Shown here: piece after piece, positions 7,630-16,256 of the stretch
Position numbering within the stretch: position 1 is the first letter of the stretch
Layout: each line of letters opens with the position of its first letter
Origin: Sphingomonas psychrotolerans
Lineage (GTDB): Bacteria; Pseudomonadota; Alphaproteobacteria; Sphingomonadales; Sphingomonadaceae
Reading direction: 5' to 3'
Assembly: GCF_002796605.1 (NCBI RefSeq)
Contig: NZ_CP024923.1
Coordinates: 3,727,501 to 3,791,500, forward strand
Length of the DNA stretch: 64,000 bases
Notes under the pieces: model-generated
What the model was told of the DNA's origin: nothing
Seen by the model: only the letters and a program-made list of their open reading frames with translations
The model's database searches: none
Made by a program: the position numbers and the translations under genes

Positions 7630-9255
7630 TCAGTCTCCCCAGGTCGTGACCTCGCCCAGCGCGACATCGCGGCTGTCGCGGGTGTCGAGCACGGCGTCGC
7701 GGAGCATCGGCGATGCGATCCCGTCGACGATCGCACCCTCGACGTTGCGCAAGGCGATGACCGGCCGGGCATCAGCGGCGGCGGTGCGCAGGCTGACGTC
7801 GCGGATCGTGAGCCGGCGGGCGTGGCGGGCATAGAAGCCGGCGGCGGGCAGGGTGCCAAGATAGCTGACTTCGAGGCTGGTTTCACGGCGATATTCGGGC
7901 ACGCGCGACGCGTCTTCGCGGGTGCCGCCGCCCTGCGCGGCGATGTCTATGTTGCGAAAGGTGACGTCCTCGACCGGGGCATCGGCGATGCCCTCGACTC
8001 CGCAGGGAAAGCGCGAATGCGCACCCGATACCGTGACATCCTCGAACCGTACCCGGCGGATCCGGCCTACCGGCGTGCCGCGCGGCGCGCGCATCCGGGC
8101 GCCGTGATGGACGAACAGCGGGTGATTGACCGGATCGCGCAGGATGATCCCCGATACCGACACGTCTTCCAGTGTCCCGCCATCGACGATCCCCATCAGG
8201 ATTCCGCGGCTGTTGGTGCAGATGCAATCGCTGATCCGGACATTGCGGAAGCCGCCATTGGTCTCGGTACCCAGCTTGATCCGGCCGAGCGGCCCGAGCT
8301 TGTCGGGAGAGAGATAGTCCGACGCACGATAGCTGCCGTCGAGCAAAGATCCCATCGCATAGCCGCTGGTCTTGCAGCCCGAGATCAATATGTCCTCGCA
8401 CATCACCGCGCGGCCGAGCGCGTAGCTGCTCTTCAGGACGATCGCGTCGTCCTTGGGCGCGTTGACTGTGCAGTTCACCACGCGCACGTCGCGGCATGCG
8501 TCGATATCGATGCCATCACGGTCGGTGTCGATCACCACACCGTCGATCTGCATGTTGGTGCAGCCGTGCGCGATTATTCCGAAATGTCCGGCCTGGAGGA
8601 TCGTGAACCCATCGAGCCGAACGTTGCGGCAGTTCATCAGACCGATCGTCTTGTTGGCGCGGCCGACCGGCGCCCGTTCTTTGGGGTCGCGCAACGCCAA
8701 TTCACGCGGCGTGATGCCGAGCGCGGCCGCCGACTGCCAGCCCCGGCGGGCATGCCAGCGATCTCCAGGACCTTCGCGATCGAGCCCGAGACCGTGGAGC
8801 ATGCCGGGGCCGAGGATCGAGACGTTGGAAACGCCGTCGCCGCGGATCAGGCTGTTGTGGACATGGGTGATCCCGAAATCCTGGAATTGCTCCTCCCTGT
8901 AGTTTTCCGGCGGATCATAATGCGCGCCGTGGGTGTCGGGATTGGCGGCCACGATTGTCGCGCCGGCGGACAGCACGAGCGCGATATTGTCGCGCAGCCG
9001 CAGCGTGAAGCACAGATAGCGGCCTGCGGGCACCACGACGGTGCCGCCGCCGCGCTTCGCTGCGGTCTCGATCGCGCGATTGATCGCCGGGCTGTCGATC
9101 GCCACGCCATCGCCGCGGGCACCATGGCGGCGGACATCTTCGAACACGCCCGTGGCGACGGCCTGCGCCTCGTCCGCCAGGCCGGCCGCGAGCAGCACGG
9201 CGCCCGTGCCGAGCAGGGTGGATCGACGGTTGATCAAAGTGGCGGCCGAAAACAT
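7630..9255 (-). CDS. GH28-like (polygalacturonase-type) secreted parallel beta-helix hydrolase
   Basis: A 541-residue protein starting at MFSAATLINRR, preceded by GGGAGAG. The N-terminus NRRSTLLGTGAVLL...EAQA looks like a Tat or Sec signal. An FEDVRRHGARGDG opening and repeated beta-helix coils follow. GH28-like elements are TDRDGIDIDAC, PKDDAIVLKS (paired Asp) and RIKLGTETNGG (the RIK-type substrate site). The family hydrolyses galacturonan or other pectin and rhamnogalacturonan bonds in the periplasm or outside. The divergent beta-helix gene at 9372 shares an operator with it. Activity on polygalacturonate itself is not assured, because GH28 also contains xylogalacturonan and rhamnogalacturonan enzymes. 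Confidence 0.82.
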   Translation of the reverse strand: MFSAATLINRRSTLLGTGAVLLAAGLADEAQAVATGVFEDVRRHGARGDGVAIDSPAINRAIETAAKRGGGTVVVPAGRYLCFTLRLRDNIALVLSAGATIVAANPDTHGAHYDPPENYREEQFQDFGITHVHNSLIRGDGVSNVSILGPGMLHGLGLDREGPGDRWHARRGWQSAAALGITPRELALRDPKERAPVGRANKTIGLMNCRNVRLDGFTILQAGHFGIIAHGCTNMQIDGVVIDTDRDGIDIDACRDVRVVNCTVNAPKDDAIVLKSSYALGRAVMCEDILISGCKTSGYAMGSLLDGSYRASDYLSPDKLGPLGRIKLGTETNGGFRNVRISDCICTNSRGILMGIVDGGTLEDVSVSGIILRDPVNHPLFVHHGARMRAPRGTPVGRIRRVRFEDVTVSGAHSRFPCGVEGIADAPVEDVTFRNIDIAAQGGGTREDASRVPEYRRETSLEVSYLGTLPAAGFYARHARRLTIRDVSLRTAAADARPVIALRNVEGAIVDGIASPMLRDAVLDTRDSRDVALGEVTTWGD

Positions 9256-9298
9256 GCGCTCTCCCGATGATAGCGCGCTTGCATGCGTGCTAAACATA

Positions 9299-9313
9299 AG
9301 ACATCATACGTCT
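9299..9313. promoter_or_regulatory. Candidate GntR operator AGACATCATACGTCT
   Basis: This 15-mer is identical, in inverted orientation, to the site at 19408-19422. It lies between the divergent GH28-like (start 9255) and beta-helix (start 9372) genes. An exact 15-base repeat placed before two separate minus-strand units strongly suggests a shared regulator-binding site. Confidence 0.65.
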
Positions 9314-9371
9314 ATCGCGAACGCTGTCCATCGGCGTTTGATCAACGAGAAGCCATCCGGGAGCAGGATCG

Positions 9372-11390
9372 ATGAACGCTGGCGCACCTCGATCGCCGAT
9401 CCGCGTCCCCCTGCGAACGGCGTTGGCAATGGTGGCATTGCTCTCGGCGACGAGCGCTCTCGCGCAGGCGGTGATCCACGTCGCGCCGAGCGGCGATGAT
9501 CGCGCGCTTGGCAGCAAGGCGCGCCCGGTCCGTTCGCTCGAACGCGCGCAGGCCTTGGCGCGCGCGGCCAATGCCGGTGGCGACGTCACCGTCGTCCTCG
9601 CCGACGGCACCTACAGCCTCGATCGGCCGCTCCGCTTTCGGGCCGCGGACGGGGGCCAGCGGGGCCACCATGTCGAATGGCGCGCCGCCGATGGCGCCCG
9701 GCCGATGCTGTCGGGCGGCCTGACGGTCAGCGGCTTTCGTCCCTATGACGAAGAGCGGCGGATCTGGGTTGCCGACGTGCCCAAGGGAGTCGATGCGCGC
9801 CAGCTCTGGGTCAACGATCAGCTCGCCGAGCGGCCGTGGATCGAGATCAAGGCCGCCGATCTGGCATTCAACGCCACCGGCTTCGACATCGTCAATCCCG
9901 ATCTGGCCTATGTCGCCGCGATCAAGCGGGCGGACCGGCTGGAAGTGGAGGCGACTGGCTTCTTCACCGATCGCTTTTCGCCGGTGAAGTCGATCTCGGG
10001 GCGCACGGTGACGATGCAGCAACCGGCGTGGGACAATAACAGCTGGGGCTACGACACGATCACCAAGCCGATCTTCCCGGCGGATTCGCGGCTGTTTCTC
10101 GTCAATGCGCTCGAGTTCATCGGCAAGGTGAATGACTGGCATGCGGGGACGTATCAGTGGTTCCTCGATCCGCAGGCGGGCAAATTATACCTCCGGATCG
10201 CGCAGGACGACGACATCAGGCGATTGAAGGTGGTGCTGCCGCGGCTCGATGCGCTGGTCTCGATCGCCGGGACGCCGGCGGCGCCGGTCGAGCGGCTGGC
10301 GTTCCGGGGCCTGCGTTTCTCGTACACCAGCTGGATGGGGCCCTCGCAGCCGACCGGCTATGCCAATCAGCAGAGCGGCGCCTTTCTGTCCGAAACCTCG
10401 CCGATCCGGCCGGCAGCGGCATGGCAGAGCTGTGGCTGGGGCTGCGTCGAGTTCGAATCGATGCGTCAGCGCTGGAACCAGATGCCCGCCGCTGTCCAGG
10501 TCGCCGCCGCGCGTGACGTCACCTTTGAGAATAACCGCTTCACCCAGCTCGGCCAGATCGCGCTCGGGATCGGCAACGACGCCAATGCGAATTTGAGCGG
10601 CGTCGGTCTCGCCACCGCGCGGATACGAGTCGCGCGCAATCATTTCGCGGTCCTGTCGGGCAGCGCGATCATGGCGGGCGGTATTCGCGTCGACGCGCAC
10701 CATGCCGGCGACCCTGCGCTGGTCAACCGCGACCTCGTCATCGAGGACAACAATGTCGCGACCGTGAGCCAGGACTATAAGGACAATGCCGCGATCCTGA
10801 CCACCTACATCAGCGGCGCGCGGATCGCGCACAACGATGTGAGCGACGCGCCGTATGACGGCATCGCGGTCGGCTGGGGCTGGGGCTATAACGATGCCGG
10901 CGGCAATCCGAATTACGACGAGAACCAGAAGGGTTATGTCCACAACACGCGCTACACCACCCCGACCACGCTGCGCGACACAGTGGTGGAGAACAACCGC
11001 ATCCACGGGGTGAAGACGTGGTTCATGGATGGCGGCGCGATCTACAATCTGTCGGCCAATCCCGGCGCGGTGATCCGCGGCAACCACATCTTCGACATTG
11101 ACGACAAGATCGCGATCTATCTCGACGAAGGCAGCAAGCATTTCCGGGTGACCGGGAACGTCGTCGAGACGCGCGGCAAGTGGCTCAACATCAACACCGC
11201 CGGCAAGATGTTCCGGCGGCGGATCTCGACCGACAATCTGGCGACCGGTAACTGGCACAATTCGGATGCCACCGGCGGGCGCTGGCTCACCGAGATCGGC
11301 AACACCGAGCGCGATAACCCCCTCATCCCCGACCGCGACTGGCCCGCCGAGGCGAAGGCAGTGATCGCCAATGCGGGCGTCCGCCGCTGA
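9372..11390 (+). CDS. Secreted right-handed parallel beta-helix protein, GH141-like candidate glycosidase
   Basis: A 672-residue protein with a Sec signal ending at SALAQA. AVIHVAPSGDDRALGSKARPV follows, then LADGTYSLDRPL, an opening typical of DUF1565/GH141-type parallel beta-helix proteins. Coils with repeated ENNRF, EDNNVA and ENNRIHG motifs run through residues 370-640. GH141 founders act on plant cell-wall side chains (fucose or xylose linkages in rhamnogalacturonan II and xylan), but family membership here is inference from the overall pattern. It is divergent from the GH28-like gene and is followed by a clear terminator. A lyase or a non-catalytic binding role is possible. Confidence 0.75.
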   Translation: MNAGAPRSPIRVPLRTALAMVALLSATSALAQAVIHVAPSGDDRALGSKARPVRSLERAQALARAANAGGDVTVVLADGTYSLDRPLRFRAADGGQRGHHVEWRAADGARPMLSGGLTVSGFRPYDEERRIWVADVPKGVDARQLWVNDQLAERPWIEIKAADLAFNATGFDIVNPDLAYVAAIKRADRLEVEATGFFTDRFSPVKSISGRTVTMQQPAWDNNSWGYDTITKPIFPADSRLFLVNALEFIGKVNDWHAGTYQWFLDPQAGKLYLRIAQDDDIRRLKVVLPRLDALVSIAGTPAAPVERLAFRGLRFSYTSWMGPSQPTGYANQQSGAFLSETSPIRPAAAWQSCGWGCVEFESMRQRWNQMPAAVQVAAARDVTFENNRFTQLGQIALGIGNDANANLSGVGLATARIRVARNHFAVLSGSAIMAGGIRVDAHHAGDPALVNRDLVIEDNNVATVSQDYKDNAAILTTYISGARIAHNDVSDAPYDGIAVGWGWGYNDAGGNPNYDENQKGYVHNTRYTTPTTLRDTVVENNRIHGVKTWFMDGGAIYNLSANPGAVIRGNHIFDIDDKIAIYLDEGSKHFRVTGNVVETRGKWLNINTAGKMFRRRISTDNLATGNWHNSDATGGRWLTEIGNTERDNPLIPDRDWPAEAKAVIANAGVRR

Positions 11391-11426
11391 AGCAACTCCT
11401 GTAGCCGGCCCCCAACCCCGGTCCTC

Positions 11427-11462
11427 GGCCGCTGCGCCTCAACGGCGCGGCGGCCTATTTTT
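11427..11462 (+). terminator. Rho-independent terminator after beta-helix gene
   Basis: GGCCGCTGCGCC, a TCAAC loop and GGCGCGGCGGCC form a 12-bp stem with one mismatch, followed by TATTTTT. It ends the plus-strand unit at 11390. It also lies against the 3' end of the convergent eight-gene operon, whose last stop is at 11462. Confidence 0.8.
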
Positions 11463-12265
11463 CAGGCAATCAGGTTCCGGTCGACGTCGAGGCGCAGCAC
11501 CAAATCCGCGCGTGCCGGCATTTCGTCGAGGATCCAGCACGTCAGCCGCTCATAATGCGCGACGAACCGCAGTACGGCGGGGGCATCCATCAGGCCCGCC
11601 GTACTGCGGCCCTGTGCTTCGAGCGTTCGCCGGAGCGCTTCCTCCTGCTCGAGGCGCCAGCGCGCGACGATCTCGAAGCCCGGCGCAGCGAGGAGGACCA
11701 GACGGTCGATCCGCGCGAACAACTCGGCATATCCCGTGCACAGGGCAGCGTTGACCGCGCGACGCCAGCTGCCGTCGGGATCCGCGTCGCGTTCGAGGGC
11801 ATTGATCGGTGCCGCGACGGCGGCGTCGTCCTGCGCGCGGGCGCCGACGCACCAGCCTTCGAAGATCAGCAGGTCGAGCTTGGCCGGGACAGGCTGGCGC
11901 TGCGCTTCGGGTTCGTCGCGAGCCTTGTCGAAACGCGGGAAGGACGTGGCCTCGCGACCCCGCACCGCGTCGAGCAACGCAATTCCGTGGGCAACGTCGT
12001 GCGTCAGCGGAACCCCGCGCGTGCGCAGCAACGGGTGGATGTCCCGCGCCGTTGCCGCCCGCGCATGGCCCGACAGATAGAGATCATCGAGTGAGAGGAG
12101 TGCGGTGGCGATACCGCGCGCCTCCATCCGGTCGCGCAGTCCCTTCGCGAGGGTCGATTTGCCCGATCCCTGCGCACCGCACAGACCGAGAATCAAAGGC
12201 CGGCCCGTCCCGGAATCGAGCCAGCCGCGAACGGCCGCCTCGACGCGATCAAGCGACCCGGTCAC
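11462..12265 (-). CDS. Glycerate-kinase-like P-loop kinase
   Basis: A 267-residue protein read from GTG at 12265 (VTGSLDRVEAAV), overlapping the end of the upstream dehydrogenase by 17 bases. The longer frame to 12418 is out-of-frame Arg/Cys-rich sequence. A Walker A GLCGAQGSGKST is followed by LLSLDDLYLS and RGVPLTHDVAHG, then a RFDKARDE loop and LLIFEGWCVGA. This is the pattern of plant-type D-glycerate 3-kinase (GLYK) and related uridine-kinase-like proteins. As the last gene of the operon beside a hydroxypyruvate/glyoxylate-reductase-like enzyme, it would plausibly phosphorylate glycerate into central metabolism. The substrate is inferred. Confidence 0.78.
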   Translation of the reverse strand: MTGSLDRVEAAVRGWLDSGTGRPLILGLCGAQGSGKSTLAKGLRDRMEARGIATALLSLDDLYLSGHARAATARDIHPLLRTRGVPLTHDVAHGIALLDAVRGREATSFPRFDKARDEPEAQRQPVPAKLDLLIFEGWCVGARAQDDAAVAAPINALERDADPDGSWRRAVNAALCTGYAELFARIDRLVLLAAPGFEIVARWRLEQEEALRRTLEAQGRSTAGLMDAPAVLRFVAHYERLTCWILDEMPARADLVLRLDVDRNLIA

Positions 12266-13205
12266 GCGGCGGCGCACCCGCGAAGAAGGCGTCGAGATTG
12301 TCGGTGACGCGCATCCCCATCGCAATGCGCGTCTCGCGCGTCGCGCTGCCGAGGTGCGGCAGCAGCACCGCATTGGGGCAGGCGAGCAGTGCCGGCCCCA
12401 CCCGCGGCTCGTTCGCATAGACGTCGAGCCCCGCGGCCGCGATCGTCCCTCTCGTCAGCGCCGATACGAGCGCGGCCTCGTCGACCAAGGTGCCGCGTGC
12501 GGTGTTCACCAACACGGCCGTCGGGCGCATCGCCGACAGGAAGGCGGTGTCGACCATGTGCCGCGTCGCGTCGCCACCGGGTGCATGGAGCGAGACGACA
12601 TCGGAATCGGCTGCGAGCGCAGCGGGCGTCGCGCGATAGGCCTCTGCCGGCATGTCGTCGGCTGGGTGGCGGCTATGATAGATCACCGTCATCCCGAACG
12701 CCCGCGCACGAACGGCGGTCGCGCGCGCGATGCGGCCATAGCCGATCAGCCCGAGCGTCTTGCCGCCAAGGCTGGTGCCGAGCAGATGCGTCGGCCGCCA
12801 ACCCGACCATTCCCCGGCACGCAACTCGCGCTCGCCTTCGGACGCGCGGCGGGTGGCCATCAGGATCAGCATCATCGCGATATCGGCGGTTGCATCGGTC
12901 AGTACGTCGGGGGTGTTGGTGACAATGATCCCAGCGGTGCGGGCAGCGTCCAGGTCGATATGTTCGAAACCGGCGCCGTAATTGGCGATGATCCGGGCGC
13001 GGCGATCACTGACTGCAACGATGTCCTGGGGCAGCCGGTCGGTCACGGTCGGGCAGACCGCGTCATAATCGCGCATCGCGGCGGCAAAAGCGGCGGCGTC
13101 CAGCGGGAGATCGTCGAGATTGGCCGTCACGTCGTAGCGTTCGGCCAGTCGATCCTCGACTTCCGCCGGCCAGCGCCGGGTCAGCAGGATTCGCGGGCGG
13201 CTCAC
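12249..13205 (-). CDS. D-2-hydroxyacid dehydrogenase (glyoxylate/hydroxypyruvate reductase-like)
   Basis: A 318-residue cytoplasmic NAD(P)-dependent oxidoreductase. The start is GTG at 13205, overlapping the preceding stop as GTGA. The Rossmann motif GLIGYGRIARATAVRA sits near residue 150. The catalytic residues are Arg in VNTARGTLVDE, Glu in YANEPRV and His in LLPHLGSAT. Family members interconvert glyoxylate/glycolate, hydroxypyruvate/glycerate or other 2-oxo/2-hydroxy acids. With the kinase encoded next it could form a hydroxypyruvate to glycerate to phosphoglycerate step. The link is by context; formate- or phosphoglycerate-dehydrogenase-type substrates cannot be excluded. Confidence 0.87.
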   Translation of the reverse strand: MSRPRILLTRRWPAEVEDRLAERYDVTANLDDLPLDAAAFAAAMRDYDAVCPTVTDRLPQDIVAVSDRRARIIANYGAGFEHIDLDAARTAGIIVTNTPDVLTDATADIAMMLILMATRRASEGERELRAGEWSGWRPTHLLGTSLGGKTLGLIGYGRIARATAVRARAFGMTVIYHSRHPADDMPAEAYRATPAALAADSDVVSLHAPGGDATRHMVDTAFLSAMRPTAVLVNTARGTLVDEAALVSALTRGTIAAAGLDVYANEPRVGPALLACPNAVLLPHLGSATRETRIAMGMRVTDNLDAFFAGAPPRDRVA

Positions 13206-14368
13206 AACAGCCCGCGGGCGGCGAGATTGCGCATCAAATCCGCAATGCCGAACGCCCATGGCGCACATGCATCGGTCGCCGTCACGCGGTTGACCAGCGC
13301 GCCGAGCGGATCGCAGCTGATCCGCACGACGTCGCCCTCGTGATGGGTGAAGCCCTTGCCCTCGGCATCGCGATCTTCGGTCGGTGCGAACATGGTGCCG
13401 AGATAGAGCACGAGCCCGTCGGGATAGCGATGGTGCGCGTTGATCGCCTGCGCGACGAGATCGGCGGGCGGCCGGCTGATCGCCGACATCGCCGATCGGC
13501 CCTCGAGCACGAAACCGTCGGTGCCGGTGACTGTCAAGGCCACGTCCGCCGCTTCCACATCGGCGAGCGCGAAACGATGGTCGAACAGCCGTACGAACGG
13601 CCCGACTGCGGCGGCGCCATTATTGTCCTTGGCCTTGCCCAGCAACAGCGCCGATCGTCCCTCGACGTCGCGCAGATTGACGTCATTGCCCAGGGTCGCA
13701 CCGACGATCCGACCGGTCGAGGCGACGATCAGCACGATCTCGGGCTCCGGGTTGTTCCAGCTCGAGGCCGGGTGGACGCCGATCTCGGCCCCGACGCCGA
13801 CCGTCGATAGCGGCTGGGCCTTGGTGAAGATTTCCGCGTCGGGGCCGATCCCCACCTCGAGATATTGGCTCCACGCGCCCGCTGCGATCAGCGCATCCTT
13901 GAGTGCCATCGCCTCGGCCGAGCCGGGGCGCAACCGGCGGAGATCGTCGCCGACGAGCGCACGGACTTGCTCGCGGATACCCGTGGCGGCGTCGGCATCG
14001 CCGCGCGCGCGCTCCTCGATCACGCGTTCGAGCATCGAGGTCGCGAAGGTCACCCCCGCCGCCTTCACTGCCTGGAGGTCGATCGGCGACAGCAGCCACG
14101 GGCGGCGTTCGTCGCGATCATGCGGGTCGGTGTTGGCGAGGATTTCAGTGAGTGGCCCGATATCCTCTCCCGGCGCATCGCGCAGCACCGCGGCGGGGTC
14201 GGTTGCCTCGCAGACATCGCGTGCGGTGGCGAAGACCGCACTGATGTCGATCAGGCGATCGCCATGGACGCGGACCGGCGAAGGGCCGCAGCGATCGGGA
14301 CGCCAGACGCGGCCGAGCAGCAATGCGTCGCGGTCGCGCGGCAGAATGTCGTCAGGGTCCAGCAGCAT
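13202..14368 (-). CDS. Fumarylacetoacetate hydrolase family protein, 2-keto-3-deoxy-pentonate dehydratase-like (XylX type)
   Basis: A 388-residue protein with a C-terminal FAH fold. The region TKAQPLSTVGVGAEIGVHP, NNPEPEIVL and GNDVNLRDVEGRSALLLGKAKD gives the acidic metal ligands and substrate loop. The length and these motifs match the long FAH subgroup that includes Caulobacter XylX-like 2-keto-3-deoxy-sugar-acid dehydratases rather than the roughly 280-residue acylpyruvases. It would act on a 2-keto-3-deoxy aldonate made by an upstream dehydratase. It is separated by two bases from the enoyl-CoA hydratase gene and overlaps the dehydrogenase start, so it sits mid-operon. Hydrolytic C-C cleavage of a diketo acid is the main alternative. 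Confidence 0.82.
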   Translation of the reverse strand: MLLDPDDILPRDRDALLLGRVWRPDRCGPSPVRVHGDRLIDISAVFATARDVCEATDPAAVLRDAPGEDIGPLTEILANTDPHDRDERRPWLLSPIDLQAVKAAGVTFATSMLERVIEERARGDADAATGIREQVRALVGDDLRRLRPGSAEAMALKDALIAAGAWSQYLEVGIGPDAEIFTKAQPLSTVGVGAEIGVHPASSWNNPEPEIVLIVASTGRIVGATLGNDVNLRDVEGRSALLLGKAKDNNGAAAVGPFVRLFDHRFALADVEAADVALTVTGTDGFVLEGRSAMSAISRPPADLVAQAINAHHRYPDGLVLYLGTMFAPTEDRDAEGKGFTHHEGDVVRISCDPLGALVNRVTATDACAPWAFGIADLMRNLAARGLL

Positions 14369-14370
14369 GT

Positions 14371-15141
14371 TCAGCGCCTTTTGAAATCGGGTGCGCGCTT
14401 TTCGGCGAAGGCGGCCCGGCCCTCGCGGGCGTCGTCGGTCGCGAAGCAGATCGCCTGCAGATCGCGTTCATATTCGATCGCCTTGTCCCACGGCATCGTG
14501 AACGCGGCGCGCAAATTGAGCTTGGCGGTCTCCGCGGCGATCGGCGCGCGCGATGCGATGACGCCTGCAATCTCGTGGGCGCGCGCGACGAGGCGATGGG
14601 GGGCCAGAATTTCGCTGACCAGCCCCCATGCCAGCGCGCGATCGGCGTCGATCATGTCGCCGGTCAGCAGCATCATGGCGGCGTTCGAAGTGCCGACGGA
14701 ATAGGCCAGCCCCGCGGCCATGCCGCCGCCGCCGATCCAGCCGAGCTTGATCTCGGGCGCGGCGAAGCGGGCGTTGGTGGAAGCAATGCGGATGTCGCAG
14801 GCCATCGCGGTCTCCAGCCCGCCGCCTAGCGCATAGCCGTTGATCGCGGCGATCACTGGCTTGCGGCACGCGCGCAGGGCGTCGCAATAATCGGCGCGGT
14901 TGCGGAAATCCCATGCGGTCGCATAGCCGTCGAGCGTAGTGATGTCCGATCCGGCGCTGAACGCCTTCTCGCCCGCGCCGGTCACCACGACGGCACGCAC
15001 AGCGTCCGAGGCGTTGCACTCCGCGACGGCCGCGACCAGCGCGCTCGCCATCGCAGGAGTCATCGCATTCAGCTTGTGCGCGCGATCGATCAGGATCGTC
15101 GCGACGCGATCCTGAATCGTGAAGCGCAGGTCTTCGGTCAT
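14371..15141 (-). CDS. Enoyl-CoA hydratase/isomerase (crotonase) family protein
   Basis: A 256-residue crotonase-fold protein. The oxyanion-hole segments are FSAGSDITTL and NGYALGGGLE. Both catalytic glutamates of classical hydratases are kept (GGGLETAMACDI and AAPEIKLGW), so water addition or elimination on an acyl-CoA is feasible. Its ATG overlaps the stop of the upstream solute-binding-like gene (ATGA). Together with the CaiB transferase two genes upstream, it implies that a CoA thioester is made and then hydrated or dehydrated. That is unusual for a sugar-acid locus. The acyl group is unknown. Confidence 0.85.
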   Translation of the reverse strand: MTEDLRFTIQDRVATILIDRAHKLNAMTPAMASALVAAVAECNASDAVRAVVVTGAGEKAFSAGSDITTLDGYATAWDFRNRADYCDALRACRKPVIAAINGYALGGGLETAMACDIRIASTNARFAAPEIKLGWIGGGGMAAGLAYSVGTSNAAMMLLTGDMIDADRALAWGLVSEILAPHRLVARAHEIAGVIASRAPIAAETAKLNLRAAFTMPWDKAIEYERDLQAICFATDDAREGRAAFAEKRAPDFKRR

Positions 15142-16256
15142 GTTTCCACTCCGGGAATATGATGTCGGGAATAAGCAGCTTCGACTGCGTCGAGCACCGG
15201 GTCGGCCGGCGACCCATCGAGCAGACCGGCGCGCAATAGCGCGGAGGCCTCGGTCTGGAACGCGATGGCATGGTCATGGCGCGGACGGACCAACGCTGTC
15301 TCGATTGTCGCGCGCGTGGCGCTGTAGAAACCCCCGGCGGCGGCATCGACCCGCGGGTCGGTCCAGGCGGATCGCAGCGACGGCTGGCCATCGTGCGTGG
15401 GAATGAAGTCGCGCTGCACGGCGTCGGACATCAGCCAGCGGAGATGCTCGAGCAGCTCCGGCGTCACCTTCGCGCGGCGCGATACGGCGATGCCGGTGCC
15501 GCCGAGGGTCGATCCGATCCGGCCGCCGGGTCCACGCGGCGCGTCGGCATAAGCGATGGTGCCGCGCGCCGAATAGTTCACATAGCCGTAGATCAGCGGA
15601 CACAAAGCCGGCCCGTCCCCCGAGGCCATCGCCTCGAGCATCGCGATCGGATTGAGACCCGCCGCGCGGCGCGTGGCATCGCCGGTCAGGCGTGCGAGGA
15701 TCGCATAGGCCAGGCGGGCAACGGCGCGGTCGAGGAAGCCGTCGCGCGGCTGGGGCGGCTCGGCACCGAGCGCGCCGCACGCAGACTGGAAACTGAGCGC
15801 GGCATGCGGGCCGGCGAGCGACAGCGCCACGGGCGCACGTTCGGCGAGCGCGATCACTGCATCCCAGCTGGCTGGCGGATTTTCGGCGAAGTCACGGCGA
15901 TATGCCATCACCTGCGTCGCGGCATCGAGCGGCAGCGCCCAGTGTCGGCCCGCATAAAGATAGCTTTCCAGCGACGGACCGATCGCCGCATTGCCCCATT
16001 GCGCGAGTTCGTCGCCCGCGAAGAGATCCTCGAGCGGGACGAGGCAATCGGCCGCGACTGCTTCGCCGACATGCGGATGGTCGAGCACGACGAGATCGTA
16101 GAGCGCGCATTGCTCGGCGATCGATCGGGACTCGAAGCCTTCGAGCGAATGCTTGTCCCACGCGATCGCCACGTCGCACGCGGCGTCCGCCGCGGCGGCG
16201 AGCGCATTGTAGCCGCGCGGGTGATCCCAAGTGAGACCGCGATATTTTTGCGTCAT
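15138..16256 (-). CDS. Extracellular-solute-binding-protein-like protein without signal peptide
   Basis: A 372-residue protein resembling type-1 carbohydrate ABC solute-binding proteins. It has DLVVLDHPHVGEAVAADCLVP-like and LPLDAATQVMAYRRD segments, then PPASWDAVIALAE. Unlike a transport binding protein it has no signal peptide or lipobox: it starts directly at MTQKYRGLTWDHPRGYNAL, with the ATG overlapping the CoA-transferase stop. No ABC permease or ATPase gene is near. The ORF is tightly embedded between CaiB and enoyl-CoA hydratase genes, so a cytoplasmic role is implied: an enzyme on a binding-protein scaffold, a chaperone or a ligand sensor. The function is not known to me. Confidence 0.75.
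   Translation of the reverse strand: MTQKYRGLTWDHPRGYNALAAAADAACDVAIAWDKHSLEGFESRSIAEQCALYDLVVLDHPHVGEAVAADCLVPLEDLFAGDELAQWGNAAIGPSLESYLYAGRHWALPLDAATQVMAYRRDFAENPPASWDAVIALAERAPVALSLAGPHAALSFQSACGALGAEPPQPRDGFLDRAVARLAYAILARLTGDATRRAAGLNPIAMLEAMASGDGPALCPLIYGYVNYSARGTIAYADAPRGPGGRIGSTLGGTGIAVSRRAKVTPELLEHLRWLMSDAVQRDFIPTHDGQPSLRSAWTDPRVDAAAGGFYSATRATIETALVRPRHDHAIAFQTEASALLRAGLLDGSPADPVLDAVEAAYSRHHIPGVET

Noticed and set aside
15138..16256. Assignment as a normal ABC sugar importer component
   Set aside because: No signal peptide, permease or ATPase gene is present, and it is embedded in an enzyme operon.
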